Assembly (NCBI RefSeq): GCF_001591265.1 | Contig: NZ_BCUL01000002.1 | Coordinates: forward strand, 62,001-126,000 | Source of the DNA: Moraxella atlantae NBRC 14588 | Lineage (GTDB): Bacteria; Pseudomonadota; Gammaproteobacteria; Pseudomonadales; Moraxellaceae | Length of the DNA stretch: 64,000 nucleotides | Reading direction: 5' to 3' | Part shown: in pieces, positions 8,463-17,778 of the stretch | Position numbering within the stretch: position 1 is the stretch's first letter | Layout of the letters: the number at the start of each line of letters is the position of its first letter | Translations under genes and position numbers: made by a program | Notes under the pieces: generated by a model | Told to the model about the DNA's origin: nothing | What the model saw: only the letters and a program-made list of their open reading frames with translations | The model's database searches: none

Positions 8463-10568
8463 GTGATCAATCACGGCTACCTACCGCAGCTTGCCAAAAT
8501 CGGCTACACTGGCAAAAATTTTGATTCATTGGTTATTATGTCCGATAATTTTTCTGTTGGTTTTGCGCCCGACCATATCGCCGATCAGCAAATGCGTACC
8601 TTACTGTATTATCTTGACAGCAAGCAAACGCCGCCGTTTGCTATACTTGGTTGGCAGGCGCTGCAAAAAATCCCGTTTGATCAACCGCAACTTGCTGACA
8701 AGGCAATCGTGGCATTGTGTCAGCAGTTACGCGCGCGCGGGCAGGGGGTTGAGCAAATCGCTGAACGCACAGGCGGTGCAGCGTTGTTGTTGGCGCTGGC
8801 GGCGTATTTGGGGCAACGCGTTGCTGATGACTGTGAGGTGCCGATCGCGTGGTATCGTCGGGCGACCTTAGCACAGCCGCCGTATTTGTCGCAGTTGCCC
8901 GAGACGTGGGCGTTGCCTGCACAGTTTGAATATTCTGTGGTGGCGTGTGTCGGTGGCGCGTTGTGTCAGCCGCTGGCGGTATTGGCGCAGCTGTTGGCAG
9001 GCAAGGGCGGTTTAGATAGCAATATTAACAACCGTTTAGACGATCATTTGGTGCAAAATCCGATCGAAGCGTTTTACCACACCACGCGCCAAGCCGTGAT
9101 GACCGCGCAGCGCATTGACTTAAACCAAGATGCAAATGCTATTGCCGAGCAATATATGCATCAGCTAACCACGGGCAAATGCTGGCAAGCGTTGCCTACG
9201 TTTGCTGAGACGCTACAAACGCTAACGTTTGATGGCAGCGCGGCAAGCTTGGCACGGCTTGATGCGGCATGGGCGGCATTGCGTGCTAAGGTTGAGCCGC
9301 AAGATGTTGGCTTGTGGCAAGCGTTGCCTGAGTTTCAGGTGTTGGTCTATGCGTTGGGCTTTTATATCGGCGCGACGTCAGCACGGTTAGCAGGGCAGGT
9401 GTATAAATGGGCAGACTATGCCGAGGTCAGCGCGTTGTTGGCGGATGCAGATTTTCGCCAAACTTTGGCACACAGCTTTGTCATGCTCACGCCAGAAGAT
9501 TTGCACACGCCGCTATCGGTGGTGATCGGGCAACTATTTGCCGTGGTAGGCACACAGACCGCGCAGGATTTTGCCAACAATATGGCAAAAGAAACGAGCG
9601 TACCGCTTGCGATACTCACGCCAAGCTCCGCGCAAATGGGGCAGAATTTACCCGCCCATTGGCAAGTTGCTGCCCATGCAACCGCACAGTGCATCGCGCA
9701 GGCTTGCCAAGCATGGCAAAACCAACAGCCGCTTGCGCCGACATTGGTGGAGGTGGCAAACACTCACTCCGCGTCCACAGCGCAAGCCATCACATTGGCA
9801 CTGCCCACCACCAATAGCAATGCCGACCAATACGCAGCCCAGCTTGATGCCACCATCAACACGCTGTATCGCCGATTGGCAGAAAACCCCAAACTACTTG
9901 CCGCACAGGCAGGCAGCTATGCAGGCTTTGCCAATTTGCCGACAGGGCGTAGCCGGGCGTTGGTGCTTGAGGCGCGCGCGTATGATCATCCGCCACTGGC
10001 TTATCAGTTGCTGCTACCGTATCGCTGGCAAGCAGGTGAATTGTACGTTTATCCACTGGTTAGTAACCAAACCGATTGGCTAACGCCTGACCCGATGGCG
10101 CAGCGCTGGCTACAAATGGTATACCAAACGCTACGTAACCATACCGACATCACCGTACGCACACTATGGCAAAGCCGTTTTATCGCTGATATGGCAAAAC
10201 GTCCGCCACAAGGCAGACGCGAAGCAAAACCCGAGGCGCTTGCCAGTCACATCACGTTGCCACTTTTGACTGGACAAATAATCGCAGCACTAGCCAAACC
10301 AACGCCTGCACAGCCTATCGCTAGCACGAGCCAAACTACTATGCCGCCGCTCACGTCAGTGGCAAACGCACCAACACCGCCCAAACCGCCTACTGCTGTG
10401 TTGTCACAAGACTTACAGCAACAGCTTGCCGCAGACCGCGCGCGCCTACAACGCGAACTTACCACTGACGCTGACGACAAGATGCGCAAACTTTGGTTGT
10501 TTGTCGCAGCGATGCTTGCGCTTGTGGCGGTTTTGTGGCTGGTGGTAAAACTGTGGTTGCGCCATTGA
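8463..10568 (+). CDS. Large tail-anchored membrane protein of unknown function
   Basis: I do not recognise this protein of about 701 residues. It is soluble-looking for most of its length, rich in Ala, Gln and Leu, with no visible catalytic motif. Near the C-terminus is a Pro/Thr/Ala-rich linker, then a charged helix (QQQLAADRARLQRELTTDAD), then one hydrophobic helix (LWLFVAAMLALVAVLWLVV) ending KLWLRH, which predicts a tail anchor with the bulk in the cytoplasm. The frame extends to a TTG at 8442, but its Shine-Dalgarno would be directly adjacent. The GTG at 8463 has AAGG eight bases upstream and is preferred; an internal ATG at 8538 is a third option. It stands alone between two terminators. 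Confidence 0.75.
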   Translation: MINHGYLPQLAKIGYTGKNFDSLVIMSDNFSVGFAPDHIADQQMRTLLYYLDSKQTPPFAILGWQALQKIPFDQPQLADKAIVALCQQLRARGQGVEQIAERTGGAALLLALAAYLGQRVADDCEVPIAWYRRATLAQPPYLSQLPETWALPAQFEYSVVACVGGALCQPLAVLAQLLAGKGGLDSNINNRLDDHLVQNPIEAFYHTTRQAVMTAQRIDLNQDANAIAEQYMHQLTTGKCWQALPTFAETLQTLTFDGSAASLARLDAAWAALRAKVEPQDVGLWQALPEFQVLVYALGFYIGATSARLAGQVYKWADYAEVSALLADADFRQTLAHSFVMLTPEDLHTPLSVVIGQLFAVVGTQTAQDFANNMAKETSVPLAILTPSSAQMGQNLPAHWQVAAHATAQCIAQACQAWQNQQPLAPTLVEVANTHSASTAQAITLALPTTNSNADQYAAQLDATINTLYRRLAENPKLLAAQAGSYAGFANLPTGRSRALVLEARAYDHPPLAYQLLLPYRWQAGELYVYPLVSNQTDWLTPDPMAQRWLQMVYQTLRNHTDITVRTLWQSRFIADMAKRPPQGRREAKPEALASHITLPLLTGQIIAALAKPTPAQPIASTSQTTMPPLTSVANAPTPPKPPTAVLSQDLQQQLAADRARLQRELTTDADDKMRKLWLFVAAMLALVAVLWLVVKLWLRH

Positions 10569-10588
10569 TTAAAAAAATTTTGCCATAA

Positions 10589-10615
10589 AAAAAGCTGACA
10601 CAATGCCAGCTTTTT
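10589..10615. terminator. Bidirectional terminator between the unknown gene and gltS
   Basis: The perfect stem AAAAAGCTG / CAGCTTTTT with a nine-base loop has A and T runs on both sides. It can end both the plus-strand gene stopping at 10568 and the minus-strand gltS stopping at 10647. Confidence 0.85.
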
Positions 10616-10646
10616 ATTGCCCACATGCAACCAAACGGCTAACCGT

Positions 10647-11924
10647 TTAGCCTGCAACAAACGGCAATTTAGTAAAAATCTGCAAAACCGTGGCATTGAC
10701 CAAATCAACAAAAAATGCACCCACCATCGGCACAATCAAAAATGCTTTGGGTGAAGGGCCGTAGCGGTCGGTAATCGCTTGCATGTTGGCAATTGCCGTT
10801 GGGGTCGCGCCCATACCAAAGCCGCAATGCCCTGCCGCCAACACCGCCGAGTCATAATTTTTACCCATCACGCGGAAAGTCACAAAGTTGGCATACAGCC
10901 ACATGACGATGGTCTGTACAACCAAAATCATCAAAATCGGTACCGCCAAGCCCGTCAATTGCCACAGTTTGAGCGATAACAACGCCATCGCCAAAAACAG
11001 CGACAACGACGCGTTACCAAATACATCAATCGCGCGGTCAAACATATCAAAGTTAAAGCCCAATGTGAGCACGTTGCGGATGACCACACCACCGCCCAAC
11101 GCCCATACAAAGGTTGGCAATTCAAACCACGTACCTTTAGACACCGTTGTCATCAAATCGGCAAACGCCAACGCACCTGCAAACAATGCCAACGTCTCAA
11201 TGGTCGATGACGCGGTAATCAAGCGAATGCTGTCGGGGCGTTCAAAAATCTCTTTATTATCATCAACTTGCGCTGCGTGCTGTGTGTGGTACAACGACTG
11301 GCGTTCGGCAAGTTTTTCCACATCCGTTTGGTATTGTGGGGTAGGCAAGACATCGTGTTGTAGCGATTTAATCAAGCGTTTTGCTACCGGCCCACCAATC
11401 AAGCCGCCTGCCACCAAGCCATAAGTTGCACACGCAATACCCAGCGTCGTCGCGCCTGCCACACCGTATTTGTTCTCAAACACCGCACCCCACGCGCCTG
11501 CCGTGCCGTGTCCACCCGTCAAGGTAATCGAACCTGCTACCAAACCTAACAGTGGCGGCAAGCCAACGACTTTTGCCAAGATCACACCGACCAAGTCTTG
11601 CAAAATGATAAATGTTGATACCACCACCAAAAACACCACCAACGGTTTACCACCCGATTTTAGACGGGTAAAATCCGCGCTCAAGCCAATCGACGCAAAA
11701 AACATCAACATAAACGCCGTTTGTAAACCACTAGCAAAATTAAAGCTGTAGCCTAGCGTCAAGTTTAAAAGATAAATAATCAACGCCGCGACCAAACCGC
11801 CTGCGACAGGCTCAGGGATGTTAAAATCTGCCAAAAACTTGATGCGTCTTACCAAAAAACGTCCCAGTAACAGTACCAGCGTCGCCAAAATCAACGTAAA
11901 ATAGCCGTTTACCGTAATTTCCAT
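10647..11924 (-). CDS. gltS: GltS, sodium/glutamate symporter
   Basis: This 425-residue inner-membrane transporter takes up glutamate with sodium. Hydrophobic segments run through the whole length, and the two family hallmarks are visible: SGLQTAFMLMFFASIGLSAD near residue 75 and the re-entrant-loop region GSITLTGGHGTAGAWG near residues 131-146, with a matching GHCGFGMGATPTAIANM near the C-terminus. The inverted-repeat fold of two five-helix halves fits. AAGG seven bases before the ATG supports the start. It appears to be a single-gene unit. Confidence 0.94.
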   Translation of the reverse strand: MEITVNGYFTLILATLVLLLGRFLVRRIKFLADFNIPEPVAGGLVAALIIYLLNLTLGYSFNFASGLQTAFMLMFFASIGLSADFTRLKSGGKPLVVFLVVVSTFIILQDLVGVILAKVVGLPPLLGLVAGSITLTGGHGTAGAWGAVFENKYGVAGATTLGIACATYGLVAGGLIGGPVAKRLIKSLQHDVLPTPQYQTDVEKLAERQSLYHTQHAAQVDDNKEIFERPDSIRLITASSTIETLALFAGALAFADLMTTVSKGTWFELPTFVWALGGGVVIRNVLTLGFNFDMFDRAIDVFGNASLSLFLAMALLSLKLWQLTGLAVPILMILVVQTIVMWLYANFVTFRVMGKNYDSAVLAAGHCGFGMGATPTAIANMQAITDRYGPSPKAFLIVPMVGAFFVDLVNATVLQIFTKLPFVAG

Positions 11925-12428
11925 AGCTAGACCTTCAAAAAAAACTGAATTGAAACAACGACAAGCGCGTTATCAGTCCGCCTGTGCTGTATTGCGGCGT
12001 ATTTTTGCATATTTAGCGCAAAATGGCTAAACATTTTTTAACAAAATAATGCGACCTTTAACACAGTCGTGTGGTTTTTGATAAACTAAATTTAATACAG
12101 TGAGCCAAATTGGCGGCAAGATCAAAATTTGTCACATTAACGCATTATCAAATAGCCATCAAAAAAACTAGCCGATTTTTTTGGGCAAATTTTGCCAAAT
12201 TTTCGTACATTTTTCATTAAAATGTGGTATAAGTAAGCCTCAAATACCATATAAATTGCCTGCGCGATTGAGTATTTTGTTTAAATAACTGTTAAAATCG
12301 CTAAAAAAATATACGCTGATACGCAAGCATGTTGTCAAAACGTGGGGCAGTGATCGGCACATACAACCACTATATTACCTTCAGAACAATCTGGATCATA
12401 CTTTGATACATACAGGGCAGAATTATCC
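11925..12428. other. Divergent intergenic region between gltS and pdxB
   Basis: This stretch of 504 bases is AT-rich, with runs of A and T and no plausible coding frame. It should contain the promoters of gltS (leftward) and pdxB (rightward). I found no convincing hairpin, repeat or operator. Confidence 0.4.
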
Positions 12429-13532
12429 ATGCGAATCTTAGCAGATGCCAATATTGCGCGGCTTACGGATTTTTTTAATGAAAGTACGTTTGGGCGCACA
12501 GTCGAGCTACACACCATGCCAGGGCGTGGGATTGACGCGGCGGTTTTGGCGGATATTGCCCCCGATGTGCTGCTGGTGCGCTCGGTCACCAAGGTCAATC
12601 GTGAACTGCTTGCCGATAATACCAGCGTAAAGTTTGTCGGTTCAGCAACGATTGGGATTGACCATGTTGATGTTGATTATCTATCGCGGCGTGGCATTGA
12701 GTTTGCCAGTGCAGCAGGCTGCAGCAAGCACTCGGTGGCGCAGTATGTCATCGCTGCGATTGCAACCTTGCGCCCCGATTATGTGTTTCAGCCTATCACG
12801 CTAGGCATCATTGGCGTGGGTAATATCGGCAACACGTTGGCGCAATATGCGATTCGTTTTGGTTGGCAGGTGCTAGGCTATGACCCACTTAAACCGCCAT
12901 CGGTGGTCAATAATTCAAAGCTTAACACGGTGCTTACAGAAAGCAATGTCATCAGTTTTCATGTGCCTTTGACGTATCCCTACCAAAGCTCATTTCCGAC
13001 CCATCACGATTATCTGATGACCCCTGAGCGTTGGCAACGCATGTCTGATACGGCGATTGTGATCAACACTTCACGCGGCGGTGTACTGGGGCGTGATAAT
13101 ATTGTTGCTGCGCCAAATGTCACGGTGTTGGATGTGTTTGAGCATGAGCCGAATTTGGATGCCGAGCTGCTGCGCTGTGCCAGTATCGTCACGCCACACA
13201 TTGCAGGCTATACGCTAGAGGGTAAGCTGCGCGGTACGCAAATGGTGTACCAAGCCTTGTGTAAGCGGCTAAAAATCAAACCAACGGTGGATTTTCATGA
13301 GTTTTTGCCCGAGCAGCCGCCTTTGTTTCAAGCCTTGCACAATCCGTTTACCGAGCACGAACGTCAGCAGTTTTTGACGCGCTTGCCGCTGTTGTACGAT
13401 ATTCGCGCCGATGACCAACGTCTGCGCGCGGTTGCCAATGCCGATGGCGCAATTGAAGGCAAAGACTTTGACGCGCTGCGCAAAAATTATCCGCTACGCC
13501 GTGAGTGGCAAGCGTATGTTATGGATATTTAA
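12429..13532 (+). CDS. pdxB: PdxB, erythronate-4-phosphate dehydrogenase
   Basis: This enzyme oxidises 4-phosphoerythronate in the DXP-dependent pathway to pyridoxal phosphate. It has 367 residues. The D-2-hydroxyacid dehydrogenase layout is clear: N-terminal MRILADANI, then VGSATIGIDHVD, the Rossmann motif GVGNIG (129-134), INTSRGGVL with the substrate/cofactor arginine region, DVFEHEP and the catalytic-histidine segment TPHIAGYTLEGK. This last sequence and the extra C-terminal domain (about residues 285-367) distinguish PdxB from other family members. It is followed after 8 bases by epmA, so the two are probably co-transcribed. Confidence 0.95.
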   Translation: MRILADANIARLTDFFNESTFGRTVELHTMPGRGIDAAVLADIAPDVLLVRSVTKVNRELLADNTSVKFVGSATIGIDHVDVDYLSRRGIEFASAAGCSKHSVAQYVIAAIATLRPDYVFQPITLGIIGVGNIGNTLAQYAIRFGWQVLGYDPLKPPSVVNNSKLNTVLTESNVISFHVPLTYPYQSSFPTHHDYLMTPERWQRMSDTAIVINTSRGGVLGRDNIVAAPNVTVLDVFEHEPNLDAELLRCASIVTPHIAGYTLEGKLRGTQMVYQALCKRLKIKPTVDFHEFLPEQPPLFQALHNPFTEHERQQFLTRLPLLYDIRADDQRLRAVANADGAIEGKDFDALRKNYPLRREWQAYVMDI

Positions 13533-13540
13533 CGCTTTTT

Positions 13541-14500
13541 ATGAGTAGTCAGCCCACTTGTAGCCTTGCGGTGGCGCGTGCGCGTGCCGATATGCTTGCC
13601 CAAATTCGCCAGTTTTTTGCCGTACGTGATGTGCTTGAGGTGCAAACGCCACTGCTGTCGCAAGCTGGCAACACCGATGTATGTTTGCAATCGGTATCTG
13701 CCAATGTGTGCGTGTATGACCAGCCGCGTACTTATTATTTGCACACCTCACCTGAATTTGCCATGAAGCGCTTGCTAGCAGCGTGGCAGGTGCCGATGTT
13801 TCAGGTCTGCCCCGTATTTCGCGACAATGAAGTCGGCACGCGGCACAATATTGAATTTAGTATGCTTGAGTGGTACCGCCCGTATCTGTCGCTTGATGCG
13901 CTGGCGCAAGAGTTGCAAGCATTGGTCAGTGAGGTATTAGGCTATGCGGTGGTGTTTGATCATTATCGCTATGCCGATGCGTTCATGGATTATGTTAAAA
14001 TCCATCCGTTTGGTGCAAGCTGTGCGACGCTACGGGCGATTGCCAAAGATCATGGCATTCATGTTGAGATGGGCGACGACCAACAAGGCTGGCTTGATGT
14101 GCTATTTAGTCATTTGGTTGAGCCAAACTTGGGGCGTGAGTTGCCGACTTTGTTGTATGATTATCCGCTGGCGACGGCGGCTTTGGCAAAAAGTGCCATC
14201 GATGCCGATGGCTACCCGGTGGCAAAACGCTTTGAGCTGTATATCAACGGCTTAGAGATTGCCAACGCCTATGATGAACTGGCAGATGGGCAAGCACTGC
14301 GGGCGCGATTTGAGCAAGACAACGCCGAGCGTGCGCGTCGCGGTTTAGTCGTGATGCCGATCGATGAAAACTTATTGGCGGCGTGTGATGCTTTGCCGCC
14401 GTGTAGTGGCATTGCGTTGGGGCTTGATCGGCTGTTGATGGTCAAAGTGGGGGCAAGCGATATCCGCGAGGTTATCGCCTTGCCGATTGACCGTGCGTGA
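13541..14500 (+). CDS. epmA: EpmA, EF-P beta-lysine ligase
   Basis: EpmA (also called PoxA, YjeA or GenX) attaches (R)-beta-lysine to a lysine of elongation factor P, which helps ribosomes through proline runs. The 319 residues correspond to a class II lysyl-tRNA synthetase catalytic core without the anticodon-binding domain. Motif 2 is VFRDNEVGTRHNIEF (about 93-107), and motif 3 is GIALGLDRLLM near the end. The frame can start at a GTG at 13505 inside pdxB, but the ATG at 13541, 8 bases after the pdxB stop, gives the usual family N-terminus. Its partners epmB and efp are not in this window. Confidence 0.93.
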   Translation: MSSQPTCSLAVARARADMLAQIRQFFAVRDVLEVQTPLLSQAGNTDVCLQSVSANVCVYDQPRTYYLHTSPEFAMKRLLAAWQVPMFQVCPVFRDNEVGTRHNIEFSMLEWYRPYLSLDALAQELQALVSEVLGYAVVFDHYRYADAFMDYVKIHPFGASCATLRAIAKDHGIHVEMGDDQQGWLDVLFSHLVEPNLGRELPTLLYDYPLATAALAKSAIDADGYPVAKRFELYINGLEIANAYDELADGQALRARFEQDNAERARRGLVVMPIDENLLAACDALPPCSGIALGLDRLLMVKVGASDIREVIALPIDRA

Positions 14501-14599
14501 TATTTTAAAGTTAAGTTTTGGCTGAGTGCAAAAATTTAACGGGTTTTGTTTGGGCTTTTGGCAAGTCTAGAGCTGATAGATAAAAGTAGTTTGTAAAAT

Positions 14600-15073
14600 A
14601 TGAATTGGGGTTATTGGTTGCTGGGCTTGCTGGCAGGGCTGGGTATTCCTGTGCAAGCTGCGATTAATGCGCGCTTGGGCGCGACTTTGGGCACACAGCC
14701 GCTGATGGCGGCCTTGGTATCGTTTAGCGTGGGTGCGCTGACGCTTGGGTTGGTTGGGCTGTTGGTGGCAGATTGGCACGCCGCGCAGGCAGGCTTTGGG
14801 CAAATGGGTCTTGGTGACGGCTGGAAATTTTTGGGTGGTGTGCTGGGCGCGTTTTTTGTGTTTGTGTCGATTTTTTTGGCACCTAAAATCGGCGTGACCG
14901 CGATGGTATTTTTGCTGATTATCGGTCAGCTTGGCATGGGCATGATTTTGGACAGCTTTGGGCTGATCGGCTTGCCTGTGCAGCCACTACATTGGACAAA
15001 GTATGCAGGGCTTGCGCTGATGTTGGCAGGTGTGGTGGTATTTAATTTTGGTAAAACGTGGTTTAAATCATAA
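14600..15073 (+). CDS. YdcZ/DUF606-type DMT permease
   Basis: This small membrane protein has 157 residues and five hydrophobic segments: NWGYWLLGLLAGLGIPVQAA, the stretch near LMAALVSFSVGALTLGLVGL, FLGGVLGAFFVFVSIFLAP, GVTAMVFLLIIGQLGMGMIL and GLALMLAGVVVFNFG. The pattern QAAINARLG near the first helix and the overall spacing are those of the DUF606 (YdcZ) branch of the drug/metabolite transporter superfamily, which are half-size and probably dimeric. Substrate is unknown. It stands alone after epmA, with a 99-base gap. Confidence 0.85.
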   Translation: MNWGYWLLGLLAGLGIPVQAAINARLGATLGTQPLMAALVSFSVGALTLGLVGLLVADWHAAQAGFGQMGLGDGWKFLGGVLGAFFVFVSIFLAPKIGVTAMVFLLIIGQLGMGMILDSFGLIGLPVQPLHWTKYAGLALMLAGVVVFNFGKTWFKS

Positions 15074-15181
15074 TGGCTTGATTTTTCAAATTTTTTACAG
15101 CGTGCCTTTGAATTAACGCCAATTAAATCTGGTTAAATTTAACCAGACTCAGCGTTTGGCTAGCTTGGCGTTAAACCAACA

Positions 15182-15838
15182 TTAGCCCAACCAATCAGCT
15201 TGCCATGCTGCCAGCGCATCCGCGTCTTGACTGCCTAACCACAGTGCGGTTGGTGTAGCGTCTTCAGCAAGGCTAACCAACGCCACCACGCTAAAATGAT
15301 TACGCTGAAAAAAACGCTCATGCGGCTGGCGCAATTCCTCGATTTCATCGCCCCATTGTGCCAACAAAGCCAGCAAATCACGCGGCAAAATATCGCCTGT
15401 AAAATCATACACCTCGCGTCGCTGTACCAAGCCACAGTGCACGCCATTGGTGATCGCCTGTGCCAGTAAAAACGCTGCTAGCGGCAATTCGTCAAACCAA
15501 TGCACCTCGGCTTGATTGACCGCATCAAAATTGCGACTCACGCGCACCATGGGGTTATGTTGGGCTAGGGCATTTTTGGCAATACCCCAAACCGCGTCGC
15601 CATCGGCAGCGTAGGCGATGATAATATACTCGCCAAGCATGGCATGCGGCAACACCAAACGATGATACGCACGATTAAACGCGGTATTGCCCAATTCACG
15701 GTAATAATGAAACAACAGCGCAGGCAGGCGGATTGCTAGTGAGGCTTCGGCTTGCTCTATGCTGGCGGTGTCCATGCCATTTGCTTGGGCATCAGACAAA
15801 CCATACAATGTGCAGATAGCGGTAATTGGGTTGAGCAT
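15182..15838 (-). CDS. SMI1/KNR4-like protein (SUKH type), function unknown
   Basis: This is a soluble protein of 218 residues. The N-terminal half contains IEQAEASLAIRLPALLFHYYRELGN, followed by a GxNxAxxR-like segment and a WGI element (DGDAVWGIAKNAL), which resembles the SMI1/KNR4 (SUKH) fold found in several toxin-immunity proteins and in housekeeping proteins. No toxin gene lies next to it, so an immunity role is not supported here. The frame extends to a GTG at 15901 inside yaiI; the ATG at 15838, 32 bases after the yaiI stop, is more plausible. Probably co-transcribed with yaiI. The fold call is by eye and only moderately sure. Confidence 0.65.
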   Translation of the reverse strand: MLNPITAICTLYGLSDAQANGMDTASIEQAEASLAIRLPALLFHYYRELGNTAFNRAYHRLVLPHAMLGEYIIIAYAADGDAVWGIAKNALAQHNPMVRVSRNFDAVNQAEVHWFDELPLAAFLLAQAITNGVHCGLVQRREVYDFTGDILPRDLLALLAQWGDEIEELRQPHERFFQRNHFSVVALVSLAEDATPTALWLGSQDADALAAWQADWLG

Positions 15839-15870
15839 GATTTGCTGGGCTGATAATCTAAAATTAAAGG

Positions 15871-16374
15871 CTAATAGGTGGATTTGGCGGCATTTAACCA
15901 CGCATTGAGCACATTGGCAAAGGCTTGTTTGTGCTGATTGTTGTAGGCGGCTTGCTGTGGTTGGGCATTGCGGCCATTGGTTTTTTGCCCACCACCAAGC
16001 ACGCCTGTACCGCGCAAGGTGTCCATCAAGTCACGCGCGTTGAGGGCAGGCTTGATGTTGCTTGCGTCATATATTTTGCCGTGAGGGGTTACCACGCGCG
16101 CACCTTGGCTAATGACAGTATCGGCTAGTACGATATCAGCCGTCACGACGATATCACCTGTGGATACATGGGCGGCAATGTAGTCATCGGCTTGATCAAA
16201 ACCTGCTGTCACGGTGACTTGCTGCACCATCGGCAGACGTGGCAATGGCAGCGCATGGTTGGCGACAAATATGGTTGAGGTGGCGGTGCGCTCGGCCTGC
16301 TTGAGCACCAGTTTGCGCACCACCACAGGGCAAGCGTCGGCATCAATCCACAGCGTGATGGGTGACTGGCGCAT
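15871..16374 (-). CDS. yaiI: YaiI/YqxD family protein (UPF0178, DUF188)
   Basis: This 167-residue protein begins TLWIDADACPVVVRK and contains VTAGFDQADDYIAAH, DIVVTADIVLAD, TPHGKIYDASNI and the C-terminal LRGTGVLGGGQKT, all hallmarks of UPF0178. The fold is PIN-like, with conserved aspartates that could bind metal, but no activity is established. Length is typical. It precedes the SMI1-like gene on the same strand. Confidence 0.92.
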   Translation of the reverse strand: MRQSPITLWIDADACPVVVRKLVLKQAERTATSTIFVANHALPLPRLPMVQQVTVTAGFDQADDYIAAHVSTGDIVVTADIVLADTVISQGARVVTPHGKIYDASNIKPALNARDLMDTLRGTGVLGGGQKTNGRNAQPQQAAYNNQHKQAFANVLNAWLNAAKSTY

Positions 16375-16397
16375 GATGGTGATGTGAGCCGTTAGTG

Positions 16398-16730
16398 TTA
16401 GTCGAGCAAGTCTAAATGCTCAGCTTGGCTATACAACACTTGGCAGCGGTTGCCTGTGCGGCAAAACATCAATACGGGTTTTTCGGCAGCGTTAAAGATA
16501 TCGGCAAAAGTATGCGCGTCGTCGGCATTGATTTGGCTTGCGACAACGGGCTGATGATAATATGCCAAACCAGCAGTGCGTGCGGCCTGTTCGATGTCGG
16601 CATTGGTTGGTTGATTGGGTTCTTCGCCATCGGGACGATTGTTGATAACAGTTTTAAAGCCATTGGCTTTGATTTGCTCGATGTGTTCGGGGCGGATTTG
16701 GGCGGCAAAGGCGGTGCGGTTTGGCATCAT
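16398..16730 (-). CDS. DUF442 / TIGR01244-type phosphatase or sulfurtransferase-like protein
   Basis: This 110-residue protein resembles the N-terminal domain of beta-lactamase-hydrolase-like proteins (Blh, DUF442), a dual-specificity phosphatase-like fold. Visible elements are FAAQIRPEHIEQIKANGFK, TVINNRPDGEEPNQP and the signature loop PVLMFCRTGNRC, which corresponds to the Cx5R active site of the family. The usual final serine or threonine is replaced by Cys. AGGAAT just before the first ATG supports the start. Substrate is unknown. It lies 23 bases upstream of yaiI on the same strand. Confidence 0.82.
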   Translation of the reverse strand: MMPNRTAFAAQIRPEHIEQIKANGFKTVINNRPDGEEPNQPTNADIEQAARTAGLAYYHQPVVASQINADDAHTFADIFNAAEKPVLMFCRTGNRCQVLYSQAEHLDLLD

Positions 16731-16920
16731 AGGATTCCTTTTATTAAGATTTAATCAAGAAGATTTGCGTTAGTGTAGCACGTTCGTGGGTCTTTGGCTT
16801 AAATTTTCGTCCGCTTAGGTTAGTCAGCTATTGAATATAAGGGCGGTATCGGGCAAAATTTCACTTATAAAAACCGCCTGCATGTTTGCAGACCCATTTT
16901 TGATCTTGCTGTTGTAAATT

Positions 16921-17778
16921 ATGCCCAATTCTGCCCCTGTCCAACCGCTTGCTGTACCTGCCGATGAGGCGCAAAAACGCCGCGCGCTGCCGTATATCGC
17001 TTATGAAGATCAGCAAAAAATCACCCGTCTGTGTGTGCGCTGTGGGCTGTTGCTGATGCAGCATGGTGCTGAGTCGGCGGTGGTGGTGGATTTGTGTCGG
17101 CGGCTTGGGCACGCGCTGGGCGTGGGCAGTGTAGAGTGTGGGCTGGTGTTTAATAGCATCACGGTGACGACGATTTATAGCAATCGCTGTATCACAACGC
17201 TACGCGCTTCCACTTCACAAAATATCAATTTGCACGTGGTGGTGCAGATCCAGCGTATTGTGCTGGATTTAGAAGCTATGCCACGAACCAGTACGCTTGA
17301 GCATGCTGTTGAACGTTTTGATGCCATTGACCGTGAGACGTACCCAACGTGGGTGGTCGCGCCGATGGTCGGTGTGGCGTGTGCGTGTTTTGCGTATTTG
17401 GCAGGCGGTGATTTGGGCGTGGTTGCGGTGACGTGGGTGGCAGGGACGTGCGGTTTGACGGTGCGTAAGTGGCTGACTCAGCACCATTTTAATACGTTTG
17501 TCGCTGCGCTGATTACCGCGTTTATCGCGTCGATTTTGGGTAGTATTGCATTGGCAACTCACACAGGCAATGATCCGCATATTGCGATTGCCTCAAGTGT
17601 GCTGCTATTGCTGCCAAGTTTTCCGCTGATCAATTCGTTTTCAGATATGCTCAAGGGGTATATGGCGATGGGGGTCGGGCGATTGGCGTTTGTGCTGGTG
17701 ATGACGCTCTCGACGTGTATCGGGATTTTGTGCGCGTTGCTGCTGCTGCGCATTGACCAATGGGGGATACCAACATGA
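16921..17778 (+). CDS. yjjP: ThrE/YjjP-type exporter subunit, N-terminal half
   Basis: This 285-residue protein matches the DUF1212 part of threonine/serine exporters. A soluble N-terminal region (LCVRCGLLLMQHGAESAVVV, then LVFNSITVTTIYSN) is followed by about five membrane segments from residue 138 on. In many bacteria this part is fused to a DUF3815 domain; here, as in E. coli YjjP/YjjB, the second part is a separate gene that overlaps by 4 bases. In E. coli the pair has been linked to dicarboxylate (succinate) export, and in Corynebacterium ThrE exports threonine, so the substrate cannot be read from sequence. The start lacks a strong ribosome-binding site. Confidence 0.85.
   Translation: MPNSAPVQPLAVPADEAQKRRALPYIAYEDQQKITRLCVRCGLLLMQHGAESAVVVDLCRRLGHALGVGSVECGLVFNSITVTTIYSNRCITTLRASTSQNINLHVVVQIQRIVLDLEAMPRTSTLEHAVERFDAIDRETYPTWVVAPMVGVACACFAYLAGGDLGVVAVTWVAGTCGLTVRKWLTQHHFNTFVAALITAFIASILGSIALATHTGNDPHIAIASSVLLLLPSFPLINSFSDMLKGYMAMGVGRLAFVLVMTLSTCIGILCALLLLRIDQWGIPT

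Noticed and set aside
16878-16891. Small hairpin CTGCA/TGCAG followed by a T run on the minus strand
   Set aside because: Stem of five pairs, and no minus-strand gene runs into it; too weak to call a terminator.
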